Shown piece by piece: positions 38,401-55,637 of a stretch of DNA of 64,000 nucleotides. This DNA comes from Manis javanica (taxonomy: Eukaryota; Chordata; Mammalia; Pholidota; Manidae): contig NC_133167.1 in the NCBI RefSeq assembly GCF_040802235.1, positions 16,732,501 to 16,796,500 of the forward strand, given 5' to 3'. The notes below the pieces were generated by a model. It saw only the letters and a list, made by a program, of their open reading frames with translations, was not told the DNA's origin and ran no database searches. Every line of letters starts with the position of its first letter. Position 1 is the first letter of the stretch. A program made the translations under genes and the position numbers.

Positions 38401-39376
38401 AGCTGTGGTGGCGGAGCCCTATGTGAGCTCACAGCGGGTAGCGGGGGAAGGGGCGCCGCAGGCGGGGAGGAGGCGCGCAGCCGGAATGTTTTGATAGCGG
38501 GGTCGCGCGGGCGGAGGCGCGCGCGGGCGGCGAGGCCGCGCGCGTGGTTGTCCGCTGTTGGGAGCCGAGCCCTTGGCCTGGGATCGGGCGACCCTGGGGT
38601 GCATTGGTCTCGGGTGGTAGCTGATAAGTGTGGGGTAGCATCCCAGACCACCTTGGGTATATTGTCTGTCGGAATGTCTCGATTCCTCCAACAACGCAGG
38701 AACTCCGGAGCCAAGGCCAAACCGGCCGGGGCTCCATGGCCCTTGGGTCCCCACTGACCCGGTGAGTGGTGAGTTCCTTGAAGGCTTGGTCAGCTTCTTT
38801 GGACCTAGGGCTCTCACTAAGCCAGGGAATCCCACCGGGGGCATGCTGGGTCGAGCTCTGTGACCCCAGGGGCTGCACTGACTTGGTGACTGTCATCTAG
38901 ACCATGCCTGGTACCAGAGACCTAGGGGACCCATAATTCTCCCAGGACCTGGGTCTACACTGACCCAGTCAGGATTTCCCATCCAGGAGCTATGACTTCC
39001 TACTGGGCTTTTGATGCTCGGGAAGCAGGGGAAGGGGTTGACCAGAAAGGTCCTCTTCAGAATAGACTCTCTTCTTGGGTTTGGGGTTTGGAGGTGAGGC
39101 AATGAAGAAACAGTCTAGAGGAGCTGTCTGACCTGAGACCTGTACTGACTCCGTCTTCACAGATTCAGTAATCCACTTTTTGGGATCCTAGAGTTGGACA
39201 AGTGTCCCTGTATTGTATGACCAGAGGAAGTGTGCATAACCCTAGGCTAAGCTGCGTCTTCCCCACTGCAGCCTCCTTGCCTCATCCTTGGCTTCCTTTT
39301 GGTGGGCGTTGGGTAGGTGGGAGGGCTGGGTTTCTTTCTATCCCCACTCTTTGCGGCCTGACACCTTCTCCTCCAG

Positions 39377-39434
39377 CAGCTGCAGAGCCAGGGCTTCGAG
39401 GGCCAGAGTGAAGCAGCCACTGTCCATGGAGCTG
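39377..39434 (+). other. Candidate noncoding 5' UTR exon of ATG9A
   Basis: A pyrimidine-rich tract and CCAG acceptor precede 39377 and a CTG/GTAGGG donor follows 39434. It lies between the CpG promoter and the first coding exon. Splice signals are visible; use in ATG9A mRNA is inferred. Confidence 0.35.
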
Positions 39435-39868
39435 GTAGGGCCATGTGCTTACCTCAAACTTTTGTTTACAGAGTGCTTCCAAACTGCTAGTCTTTTGGAG
39501 ACAAGGGTTTCTCCAGGAGGGTAGGGGAGGACCCTTTCTCTCTACTAAAAAGGAGATGAAACAGCCCCCACAAAGGGGCAGAGTCTGGCTTCAGGCCAGG
39601 AAGGCCTCAGTAGACACTCAGTAAGGGCTCTGGGGGTGACTGACCTCAGTGGTCAGTTAAGGCCTCTCTAGCCCTGATCTTGCTGCACTCCTTGGGTTAC
39701 TATTCCTATTCTGCCTTAGAGCCAAGAATAGTGGAGACCAAGCCCAAGGATTCTTTCTTATTATTTCTGGTCTAGTAGGCAGGACAGCAGACAAGCAGCA
39801 CCAGGGTCTAAACCTGGGTCTCTTTCTCATTACTGGCAGGTGGACAAGGTGGACAGGGGCTGGTGGTG

Positions 39869-42800
39869 ATGGCGCAGTTTGACACTGAATACCAGCGCCT
39901 AGAGGCCTCCTACAGTGATTCACCCCCAGGAGAGGAGGACCTGTTGGTGCACGTCCCTGAGGGTAGCAAGTGTGAGTTCTTGAAAATGACAGCCAGTGTT
40001 GGGGCCTGGGGGGAGAGTTGGAGGAACACTGAGGGAGCAAGGAGTTCACGTGTTTCTTCGGGGGTCTGACATCTCTGCTCCTGTGCCCACAGCACCTTGG
40101 CACCACATTGAAAACCTTGACCTCTTCTTCTCTCGAATATCCTTTGTGTCTCTTTGTTGGTGCTCTGGGACCTCTCTAAGCCAGGCCCCTGATGAGGTGG
40201 GATGGGTTTGACTCTAATCCCAAGAAGGGGGATGGAAATCTTTAGGCTGAAGAAAGCTGGGGAATAATGACCATCATGAATAATAATAGCCCACATTTAT
40301 CAAGAGCTGTGTGCCGTTCACTTAATTTACAAGGAAACGTTTCAAGGGTGATCCTCCTTTTTGATGGGATGCTAATCATAAAAATTACTGTCTTTTGACT
40401 CATTTTTGTCAGCTCTGTGTTAAATGCTTTATATGCATTATCTCAGACCTAATAACCCTGAGACAGGTGCTATTATTTCCAATATATCACTAAAGAAAAG
40501 CTTAGAGAGGTTAAGTAACTTGGCCAAAGTCATACTGCTAGAGTCATAGAGCCAGACTTAAGCTCAGGTATGTGACACTAAAGTCTGTGCTCTTAATTGC
40601 TATCTCTACTGACCACTTTTTCTTAACAATTACACGTTTATAATCTACACCAGAAGAATGGCTTCACTTGTATGCTCATTGGGGAGGTCTTCGAGCTCAT
40701 GTAAGTTTAAGAAGGGATAGATGATGTGGTAAAGGAATGCATTTCAGTCTTTCTCCCCCGTAAGCTTAACCATGGCTTATGCAACTCAGTCTAGGCTCAA
40801 AACTGCAAACAGTTCAGGGACTGGGTGTGTGGCATCAAAGTTTATAGCCTCTCCCTAATAGAAAAACAATAGTCCTATCTCTTCATTAATCTCTTACTAG
40901 GAAAAGATAGTCCTAATCTCTTCCACAAGAGAACTCAGACTTGATCATTTCATCAGAGGTCCAATGAAATGGGTGTAGTTCAGCCAGGAGGTCTCAGACA
41001 TGCAAGCCACTTAACTTGAGAAAAGTGTCTCTGTTCTGCCATGGTTGCCTTTTGGAGGCCGGTTGCTGGACAGAGAGCCTTCTAAGATGAAAGAGCCATA
41101 TCATATGGCCTTGCCAAGGAGTAAGGGATTGGGAATCCCTCCTCAGAAAGAAAAGAGTTCAAGTCCCTAAAGGGCTTCTAACTACCATCTCAAAAGGCAG
41201 TCAGGGACTAGGGACGATATCCACAACGGTAACACCTTTAAAAGATACGGGTGAGTGGTGGCAGAGATTATTGTGAGGTGAGGAAAGCAAGCTGATTCTG
41301 TGGTGCCTTCAGCTAAGAGCAAAAAGTAGGAGCTGGTTTGGGCTGAGCAGTAGAGAGACCCCCACTGGGAGTTCTCCAGCCCCTTGGTTTCCCCAGAGGC
41401 CTCTTCCCAGTCTTGTTCCAAACTCCATTTTCCTGCGTTATTTCACTGGGGCCTCTCTTGACTCTCAGACTGTGCACCCTCTTCCCAACTCCCCAGGCAG
41501 TTCCTCTTTGTGGTTGCCTTCACTACCTTCCTGGTTAGCTGTGTGGACTATGACATCCTATTTGCCAACAAGATGGTGAACCACAGTCTTCATCCTACGG
41601 AGCCCGTCAAGGTCACTCTGCCAGATGCCTTTTTGCCTGCCCAAGTCTGTAGTGCCAGGTAAGGGGTGCAGGCCAGAGGGCCCGTAGCCTGTCAATCCAC
41701 TAACACATGAGGATCAGAGTAGAATGTGAGGCAGTAACACATTCCCTAGAACAGACTCAGGCTCAGCCTTGCCAAATTCTTCAGGATAACAGCATGTTTG
41801 CCAAGTTCCTCAAAGACCATCTTTTCTACCCTTCTTTTTCCCCACCAGGATTCAGGAAAATGGCTCCCTTATCACCATCCTGGTCGTTGCTGGTGTTTTC
41901 TGGGTCCACCGGCTTATCAAGTTCATCTATAACATTTGCTGCTACTGGGAGATCCACTCCTTCTACCTGCATGCTCTACGCATCCCCATGGTGAGATGGG
42001 AAGTTAAGCACCACAGCCCAAGACATTTTCTGCAGCTTGGGAAGGGTGGGGTGTATTCCTGGGGACCAGGTGTCCTCACCCATCATTGGCAGTTCAGGGA
42101 GCATCTACCTAAAATCTACTCAGCTAAGCAAAGGATCCCTGAGCCCCACAGTTAATGCAGGCTGAGGGGCCAAGACAACAACCCCACCTTCCATACCTTG
42201 TCTCTTCCCCACCCTGCAGTCTGCCCTTCCATACTGCACATGGCAGGAAGTGCAAGCCCGGATTGTGCAGACCCAGAAAGAGCACCAGATCTGCATCCAC
42301 AAGCGTGAGCTGACAGAGCTGGACATCTACCACCGCATCCTCCGCTTCCAGAACTACATGGTGGCACTGGTTAACAAATCCCTCCTGCCTCTGCGTTTCC
42401 GCCTGCCTGGCCTCGGGGAGGCCGTCTTCTTCACCCGCGGCCTCAAGTACAACTTTGAACTGATCCTCTTCTGGGGACCTGGCTCTCTGTTTCTCAATGA
42501 ATGGAGCCTCAAGACTGAGTACAAACGTGGGGGGCAACGGCTAGAGCTAGCCCAGCGCCTCAGTAACCGCATCCTGTGGATTGGCATTGCCAACTTCCTG
42601 CTGTGCCCCCTCATCCTCATCTGGCAGATCCTCTATGCCTTCTTCAGCTACGCGGAGGTGCTGAAGCGGGAGCCAGGGGCCCTGGGAGCACGTTGCTGGT
42701 CACTGTATGGCCGCTGCTACCTCCGCCACTTCAATGAGCTGGAGCACGAGCTACAGTCCCGCCTCAGCCGTGGCTATAAGCCAGCCTCCAAGTACATGAA

Positions 42801-45800
42801 TTGCTTCTTGTCACCTCTGCTGACTCTGCTGGCCAAGAATGGCGCCTTCTTTGCTGGCTCCATCCTGGCTGTGCTTATTGCCCTCACCATCTACGACGAA
42901 GATGTATTGGCTGTGGAGCACGTCCTCACCACAGTCACACTGCTGGGGGTCACCGTGACTGTGTGCAGGTGGGCCAGGGCAGCAGGTGGGAGTAAGCAAA
43001 CTAGCATTCCTGGGAAAGGTTTATATCTCACTATGACCATGATCCTACTAGGTCCTTTATCCCGGACCAGCACATGGTGTTCTGCCCTGAGCAGCTGCTC
43101 CGCGTGATCCTTGCTCACATCCACTACATGCCTGACCACTGGCAGGGTAATGCCCACCGCTCACAGACCCGGGACGAGTTTGCCCAGCTCTTCCAGTACA
43201 AGGCAGTGAGTGGAGTTGGAGTTAGGGCCTGCTAGAGATTGGCTGATAGGTTGGTGGTGAGGGCTGGGCTCCCTCCTGCTGTCTTGTGACCTTGGTCCCC
43301 TCCCTTTTAGGTGTTCATCTTGGAGGAGTTATTGAGCCCCATTGTCACACCCCTCATCCTCATCTTCTGCCTGCGCCCACGGGCCCTGGAGATTATAGAC
43401 TTCTTCCGCAATTTCACTGTGGAGGTCGTTGGTGTTGGAGATACCTGTTCCTTTGCTCAGATGGATGTTCGCCAGCATGGGCATCCCCAGGTACTGGGAG
43501 AGGAGGGAGCCAGGTACCAGAGGCGATGTTGGCACACACAGTGTCTTCAGGCAAACTGCAAAGAGGCACTCCTTCTAAGCCAATGAATCCCAGAAGGCAG
43601 CCCTGCCTCAGGGCAACCCTGTGCAGGGTACACACACTGCTTGGTAAACAGGAGCCTGGGTTGGATTTTAGCCCTAAATTTGCTCCCTAGGCTAAGCTTC
43701 CTTGAGAAACACACAAAGCAATTAGCTCTCCATGTGGCCACTCCTGGGTGGGCACTGGGGCCCCTGGATAAGATACAGCAGTGCATTGTGGTCTCTGTCC
43801 TCCAGTGGCAAGGCTTCCCCCAAGCAGGAAAGGTACAAAAGGGTTTCCTCTAAGAGGACAGTCCTCCTCACTACAGCCTCCCTTGTGCAGTGGTTATCCG
43901 GTGGGCAGACAGAGGCCTCGGTGTACCAGCAAGCCGAGGATGGGAAGACAGAGTTGTCACTCATGCACTTTGCCATCACCAACCCTGGCTGGCAGCCACC
44001 ACGTGAGAGCACAGCCTTCCTCGGCTTCCTCAAGGAGCAGGTTCAGCGGGACGGAGCAGCTGCTGGCCTTGCCCCAGGGGGTCTGCTCCCTGAGAATGCC
44101 CTCTTTACATCCATCCAGTCCTTACAGTCTGAGTCTGAGGTGTGTTTCTGGGGACTGGGAGACAATGTGCAGAGTGGCTCCAGGAGCTGGGAGTGGAGGA
44201 CTGGGCATGGGGTTGAAGGGCCTACCCTGTTGGTTCCCTTCTGTCTGTCCCATTGGATCCTGATGTGCAGGATACTAGAGGACCCAGAGGCCTCCCTCCT
44301 GCCCTAAGTATTCTACCCACCTCTTTCCTTCATAGCCACTGAGCCTTATTGCAAATGTAGTAGCTGGCTCATCCTGCCGGGGCCCCCCACTGCCCAGAGA
44401 CCTGCAGGGATCCAGGCACAGAGCTGAGGTCGCCTCTGCCCTGCGCTCCTTCTCCCCTCTGCAACCTGGTCAGGTTCCCACAGGCCGGGCTCCCAGCAAT
44501 ATGACAGGCTCTGGGTAAGTAGAGGTGGCCAAGAGGAGAGAGCACAGCACTGGCCCCCAGCAACATGTGTGGGTCTCAGAACTGTTGCTCACTGCTCTCT
44601 CTGTGCTGGGAGGGACAGGATGGATGCCAGGACAGCCAGCTCCGGGAGCAGCGTGTGGGAAGGTCAGCTGCAGAGCCTAGTGCTGTCGGAATATGCATCC
44701 ACCGAGATGAGCCTGCACGCCCTCTATATGCACCAGGTGAGTGGACAGAAGGGGCAAGGCCAATGGAACCAATATGACAGCTGAAAAGGAGAGGGTTTTA
44801 CATGTGGAAAAGCAAGACATGGGTTCAAATCCCTTCTATGCCATTTATCTGCTCTGCAATCTCCATTCACACATAAACCTTCTTACTGCCTTTTCAGGCA
44901 AGCTTATTCTCATCCAGAGCCTGAACCCAGTTGTGGTTTCCCCTGCCAAGAATCTACTTTTCTGAGATACCCACATGGCTCCCTCCTTCTCCTTATTCAG
45001 TCTCTGCTCTTACCCTTTCCATGAGACTACCCTGACTAAAAGCCTCCCTTGCCCACCCTCCCGAATCATCCTGCTCGATTTTTCTCCACACATTTAGCAC
45101 GATCTGACATACTGTTTTTTTTTCCTCATTTATTTGTTGTCTATTATCCTCATCCTCTACCCTGTCCCAGTATATAAGCCCCACAAAGACTGGAATTTTT
45201 GTCTATTCTGTTTACTGCTATATCCCCAGCACCTAAAAGAGTGCTTGCACGTAGATCCACAACCAATTTGTTCTTGAATTAAATGACTAGGGAAAATGAG
45301 TGTCATTAACACCCATGCACAGGCTCGTTCCAGGGATCTGCTGAATAGTTAACTTATAAAATATCATATATATATATTACTCAGCATTAACATGGTAGGT
45401 ACTCTGGGTCAGTGATTCTAGGTGACGTGGTATAAATGGGAACTGGCCAATACCATGGTAGGGGCGGCTGTCTCAGACACATATCTTTCTGTCCCCAACT
45501 AATAAGCCCCCCACTTCTCAGCTCCACAAGCAGCAGGCCCAGGCCGAACCTGAGCGGCATGTGTGGCACCGCCGGGAGAGTGATGAGAGTGGGGAGAGTG
45601 CCCCTGAAGAAGGAGGAGAGGGCGCCCGGGCCCCCCAACCTATCCCCCGCTCTGCCAGCTATCCCTGTGCTGCACCACGGCCTGGAGCACCTGAGACCAC
45701 TACCCTGCAGGGGGGCTTCCAGAGGCGCTATGGGGGCATCACAGGTATCCAGTACGGGTACAGGAGGATATGGAGCCTTCTGGGAAGGGTGGGTCTTGGG

Positions 45801-46332
45801 CATCTAGGGGAAGAAAGAGGTCAGAGGGACCAGGCCCAAGGAGCCTAACCCATCTCCCCGCCAACCCCAGAACTCTTCCAATTCCTGATTGTATTCATTC
45901 TAAGAAAATGTTTATGTGTGTCTTTAGATCCTGGCACAATGCCCCGGGCTCCCTCTCACTTCTCTCGGCTGCCCCTTGGAGGGTGGGCTGAAGATGGACA
46001 ATCAGCATCAAGGCACCCAGAGCCCGTGCCCGAGGAGGGCTCAGAGGATGAGCTTCCCCCTCAGGTGCACAAGGTAAGGGCTCCAGGACCCAGAACAACT
46101 TCACTAGTAACCTCCAGGCTGAGGTCAGCTGCTCATGTGAAGGAAGGGAGGCCTTTTGCACAGAGATACTGCACCCTCCCCTCATCTACTCTGAAATCCA
46201 GGGCTTGATTTTTCTTTTGCTTACCTCCCCAAGAATCAGACTTGCCCTTTTCTTTATCTCCAAGCTTCTGTTGGTTAAGCAAATGGCTGAAGAGTACCTC
46301 TACTACTAGCCCTTTTCTCTCCACAGGTATAG
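39869..46332 (+). CDS. ATG9A: Autophagy-related protein 9A, 14 coding exons, 839 aa
   Basis: Multispanning trimeric lipid scramblase on Golgi/endosome-derived vesicles that seed autophagosomes. Exons: 39869-39971, 40093-40136, 40636-40700, 41497-41658, 41849-41990, 42220-42968, 43052-43205, 43311-43490, 43891-44139, 44336-44514, 44619-44736, 45522-45744, 45928-46073, 46327-46332; phases give exactly 839 codons plus TAG. The N-terminus has the Tyr8 sorting motif YQRL and Ser14, the reported ULK1 site. Hydrophobic membrane segments include FLFVVAFTTFLVSCV, LITILVVAGVFWVH and ILWIGIANFLLCPLILIW. The 749-bp exon encodes most of the conserved APG9 core. The last exons encode a long Ser/Pro/Glu-rich cytosolic tail ending PPQVHKV, and the final coding exon contributes only one codon plus the stop. 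The second intron is AT-AC type. Length equals the human protein. Confidence 0.97.
40137..40635 (+). other. AT-AC (U12-type) intron of ATG9A
   Basis: The intron begins ATATCCTTT, the U12 donor consensus. It ends with the branch-site motif TTTTCTTAAC (branch segment 40621-40627) followed shortly by a terminal AC at 40634-40635. Phase requires exactly these borders: upstream coding ends ...FFSR and downstream restarts VYNLHQKNG. No GT-AG pair preserves both the frame and these residues. An old MIR copy lies inside the intron. Confidence 0.92.
40270..40618 (-). mobile_element. MIR SINE sequence inside the ATG9A U12 intron
   Basis: Reverse MIR words: TTAAATGCTTTATATGCATT, TATTATTTCCAATATATCAC, AGAGGTTAAGTAACTTGGCC, GTCTGTGCTCTTAATTGC. 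A partial second copy lies at about 40270-40340. The element ends just before the branch site. Confidence 0.65.
44790..45290 (+). mobile_element. MIR followed by L2 3' end in ATG9A intron
   Basis: About 44800-44900 resembles MIR (AGACATGGGTTCAAATCCC). About 44960-45290 is the L2 3' end (CCCCACAAAGACTGGAATTT, ACTGCTATATCCCCAGCACC). Confidence 0.6.
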
Positions 46333-47362
46333 ACAAGGCCAAGGAAGGTCCCTGTGCCCCAGGATGGAGGCTACTGTTGCCCTGCCATCCCATCCACCTG
46401 CCATGGAGAGCTCCTCAGAGGGTTGCCTGGCTCCACATGTGTGGTCTTTGTGTGTCCGTGCCTGGCCAAGGGAGATGCCAACACTGGGCTCGCCACAGCC
46501 CCAGGAGAGAAATTGGGGGCCTAGGAACCAGGGCACACAGGACTCTAGCCTCATCTCTAGGACCCCCCTTGGCTCAAGAGTGTGGTGCTAGAAACTGATC
46601 CCCAGCCCAGCCCCAGTACTGCCACCTTTGCACCCACCCCTGCAAATCTCCACCACAGAAGCTGCCAAGCAGGGAGAACCTGTGCCAACTATGGAGTGGG
46701 GAGGTTGGGCCTGGACCCTCACCCTCTGCAGCCTCCTCCCCCTCCCCTGAACCAGATGAGCAGCTCAGGCTGTGGCTCTTACCTCACCCCCAGTTCTCTC
46801 CCAGTGCTGCAGCCTGCTCACCTCTCCCTTGCTTCCTGCACATCACTGGCATGTGTGCCACTCACTCCCATTCTGTTCGCTTGCTACCCTTCCATTGAGC
46901 TTTTGCTTTGTATTGGTGTGGAAACCCCAGCTCCTAGCTCCCCTCTTGCTATCTTTTGACCCTAAGAAGGAAGGATTCTGAATTGCAGGAGCAAAATGGA
47001 CATTCTTTGCTGCCCTTTCCAACTTTAGGATGGGCCCTGGGAGACTGAGGCCTTCCTGGCCCCTATTGCTGCTTATTGTACCCCACCACCCACACATGGA
47101 ACGGATAGAGCTGGAGTGTGCCCTCGGTTGTCTACCTCCCAGTGAGAGAGCTCTGGTCTGCTTTCCACTGTCCCCTAGAGGGGGATGGAGGGGCAGCAGG
47201 ACAGCTTCACCCAAGGCTTTGAGCTGCTGCATTGCATGCTGGGACCCAGCTCCTACCCTCTGCCCCACTTCTCACCCGGCTCTGGTCCGCTGCTGGTGAG
47301 TGGTGGACTTAACTGCCCGAACTCCAAACGGGGTGTGGACTGTGTACAGCTTGATAGCCCTT

Positions 47363-47368
47363 AATAAA
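47363..47368 (+). terminator. ATG9A poly(A) signal
   Basis: AATAAA about 1.03 kb after the ATG9A stop codon, followed by a GT-rich element (TTGTGGCTTGT). The ABCB6 start codon is about 690 bp further on. Confidence 0.8.
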
Positions 47369-47559
47369 GAAGGGACTTTGACCAGGTTGTGGCTTGTCTC
47401 TCATGGCTAGGGTTCTCGGAACAAGTGGGGCAGGGTGCGTAGCAAACCCCCCAGGTGGCTGGGGACAGGACCAGGCTCTGTAGGGAAATGGACCTTCTGC
47501 CATCACTCGGTACACCGAGCCAGCCGGCCAACAGAAGGGCGATTTCCTGCCCTTAGTTT

Positions 47560-48055
47560 CCAGGCGGTCAGTGTCTCCAAACCACTGTGAGATTGGATTT
47601 CCCGCTGTGAGCACGTGACCAAGCTGACTGCACCAGTCTATTTTGCCTTCCCCGCGTGCAACATTTCGCCCGCCCCTCCGAGAAATCTGGCCAATGAAGT
47701 CCTGAGTAGATAGGCTGAGGGCGGCCCCAGCAGGCCGGGCTGCAGCAGAGGACAGCAGTTTGCTCTTGGCATTCCTGTGGGCCCGGATTTGGCAGGAGGG
47801 TCCCGGGAAGGGACCGAGGAGCGCAAAGGCAGAGACGGCGTACGTGTCGTGCGTGAGTGCGTGGCAGCGGCGCGTGCGCGAAGCCAGCGGGCAGGGTGGC
47901 CGGGTCCACGTGCGTCCATGCCCGCCACTCCCACGGTTTAGAGCCCACGGCTCCATGACCCGAGACACCCTGGCATCCGCACCCTGCCCCGAGCGGCTGG
48001 CCCCCTTCTCTCGTCGCTCAGTTCCCGCAGCCTCGGCCGGCAGGCACGCATTGCC
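47560..48055 (+). promoter_or_regulatory. ABCB6 promoter and 5' UTR region
   Basis: CpG-rich stretch upstream of the ABCB6 ATG with no TATA box. Two CACGTG E-boxes are present (47612-47617 in GCACGTGACC context, and 47907-47912). Two upstream open frames lie close to the start: 47918-47941 (7 codons) and 47955-48062 (35 codons, ending inside the ABCB6 start region). The transcription start is not determinable here. Confidence 0.5.
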
Positions 48056-54985
<6,930 letters not shown>

Positions 54986-55127
54986 TAAAAGTTGTGGCCA
55001 CTTCTCTCTGAAAGGATAACTCAGGGGAGTAAGATGTATCCCTCTTCCCTGGCATATTTCATCCTGGTCTTGGAGTATGGTGCTAGCTAAAGGGAGGGAG
55101 ACCTTACAGAAAAGCACTTTTTGGGGA

Positions 55128-55133
55128 AATAAA
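55128..55133 (+). terminator. ABCB6 poly(A) signal
   Basis: AATAAA about 140 bp after the ABCB6 stop, followed by a T/G-rich stretch (GTGGCTTTGTGGTGTGG). Confidence 0.85.
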
Positions 55134-55294
55134 AATGTGGACTGTGCTAGCATCACTGTGGCTTTGTGGTGTGGGGTGCTGCAAGGGGCTGCCAGCCTTA
55201 GGTTAGGTGAGCACTCTTGACAGGATTCTTCTGGTTTTGGTGGGAGAGGAGAAAGAAACACACCATTTGGATGTCTTCTTGACTGCCAAGATCA

Positions 55295-55300
55295 TTTATT
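55295..55300 (-). terminator. ZFAND2B poly(A) signal
   Basis: TTTATT on the plus strand (AATAAA on minus), about 340 bp past the ZFAND2B stop codon. It lies 160 bp from the ABCB6 signal, so the genes converge tail-to-tail with little spacer. Confidence 0.75.
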
Positions 55301-55637
55301 CATTACAGGCCCCTTCCTGCCCCCAACACAGGAGGGCAGCCCCAGTATAAGAAGGATGACACAATGCAGGGGTCTTAGCTGAGCCTCGTCAACATCCCCC
55401 AGGGCCCAACAGGGAACAGTTGCTAGCTGCTCTCTCCCATGCAGCTGGAGAGGCTGCAGGGCCTTCTGTAGGCTCAGCTCTGTAAGCTGCTTCTCCTTAT
55501 GCTCTCTGGAGGCGGCTTGCATGTCACTCCTCCACGTCTTCACTCCAGGCTGGTCCCAGCCTCCTCTCCCTGTGTATTCTAAGGGTATGAGGGCCACAGT
55601 CCTTCTCAGCTGAGCCTCCCTCTCCAAGCCCGAGGCC

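Noticed and set aside
38172-38896. Several long minus-strand frames around 38.2-38.9 kb
   Set aside because: Overlapping frames in the CpG island, rich in Arg/Pro/Ala; a typical GC artefact rather than a gene.
46582-46959. 125-codon plus-strand frame after the ATG9A stop
   Set aside because: Falls entirely in the ATG9A 3' UTR before its poly(A) signal; low-complexity Pro/Ser composition and no domain.
47309-47968. 219-codon minus-strand frame between ATG9A and ABCB6
   Set aside because: CpG-rich composition explains the lack of stops; it is antisense to the ATG9A 3' UTR and ABCB6 promoter, with no known motif.
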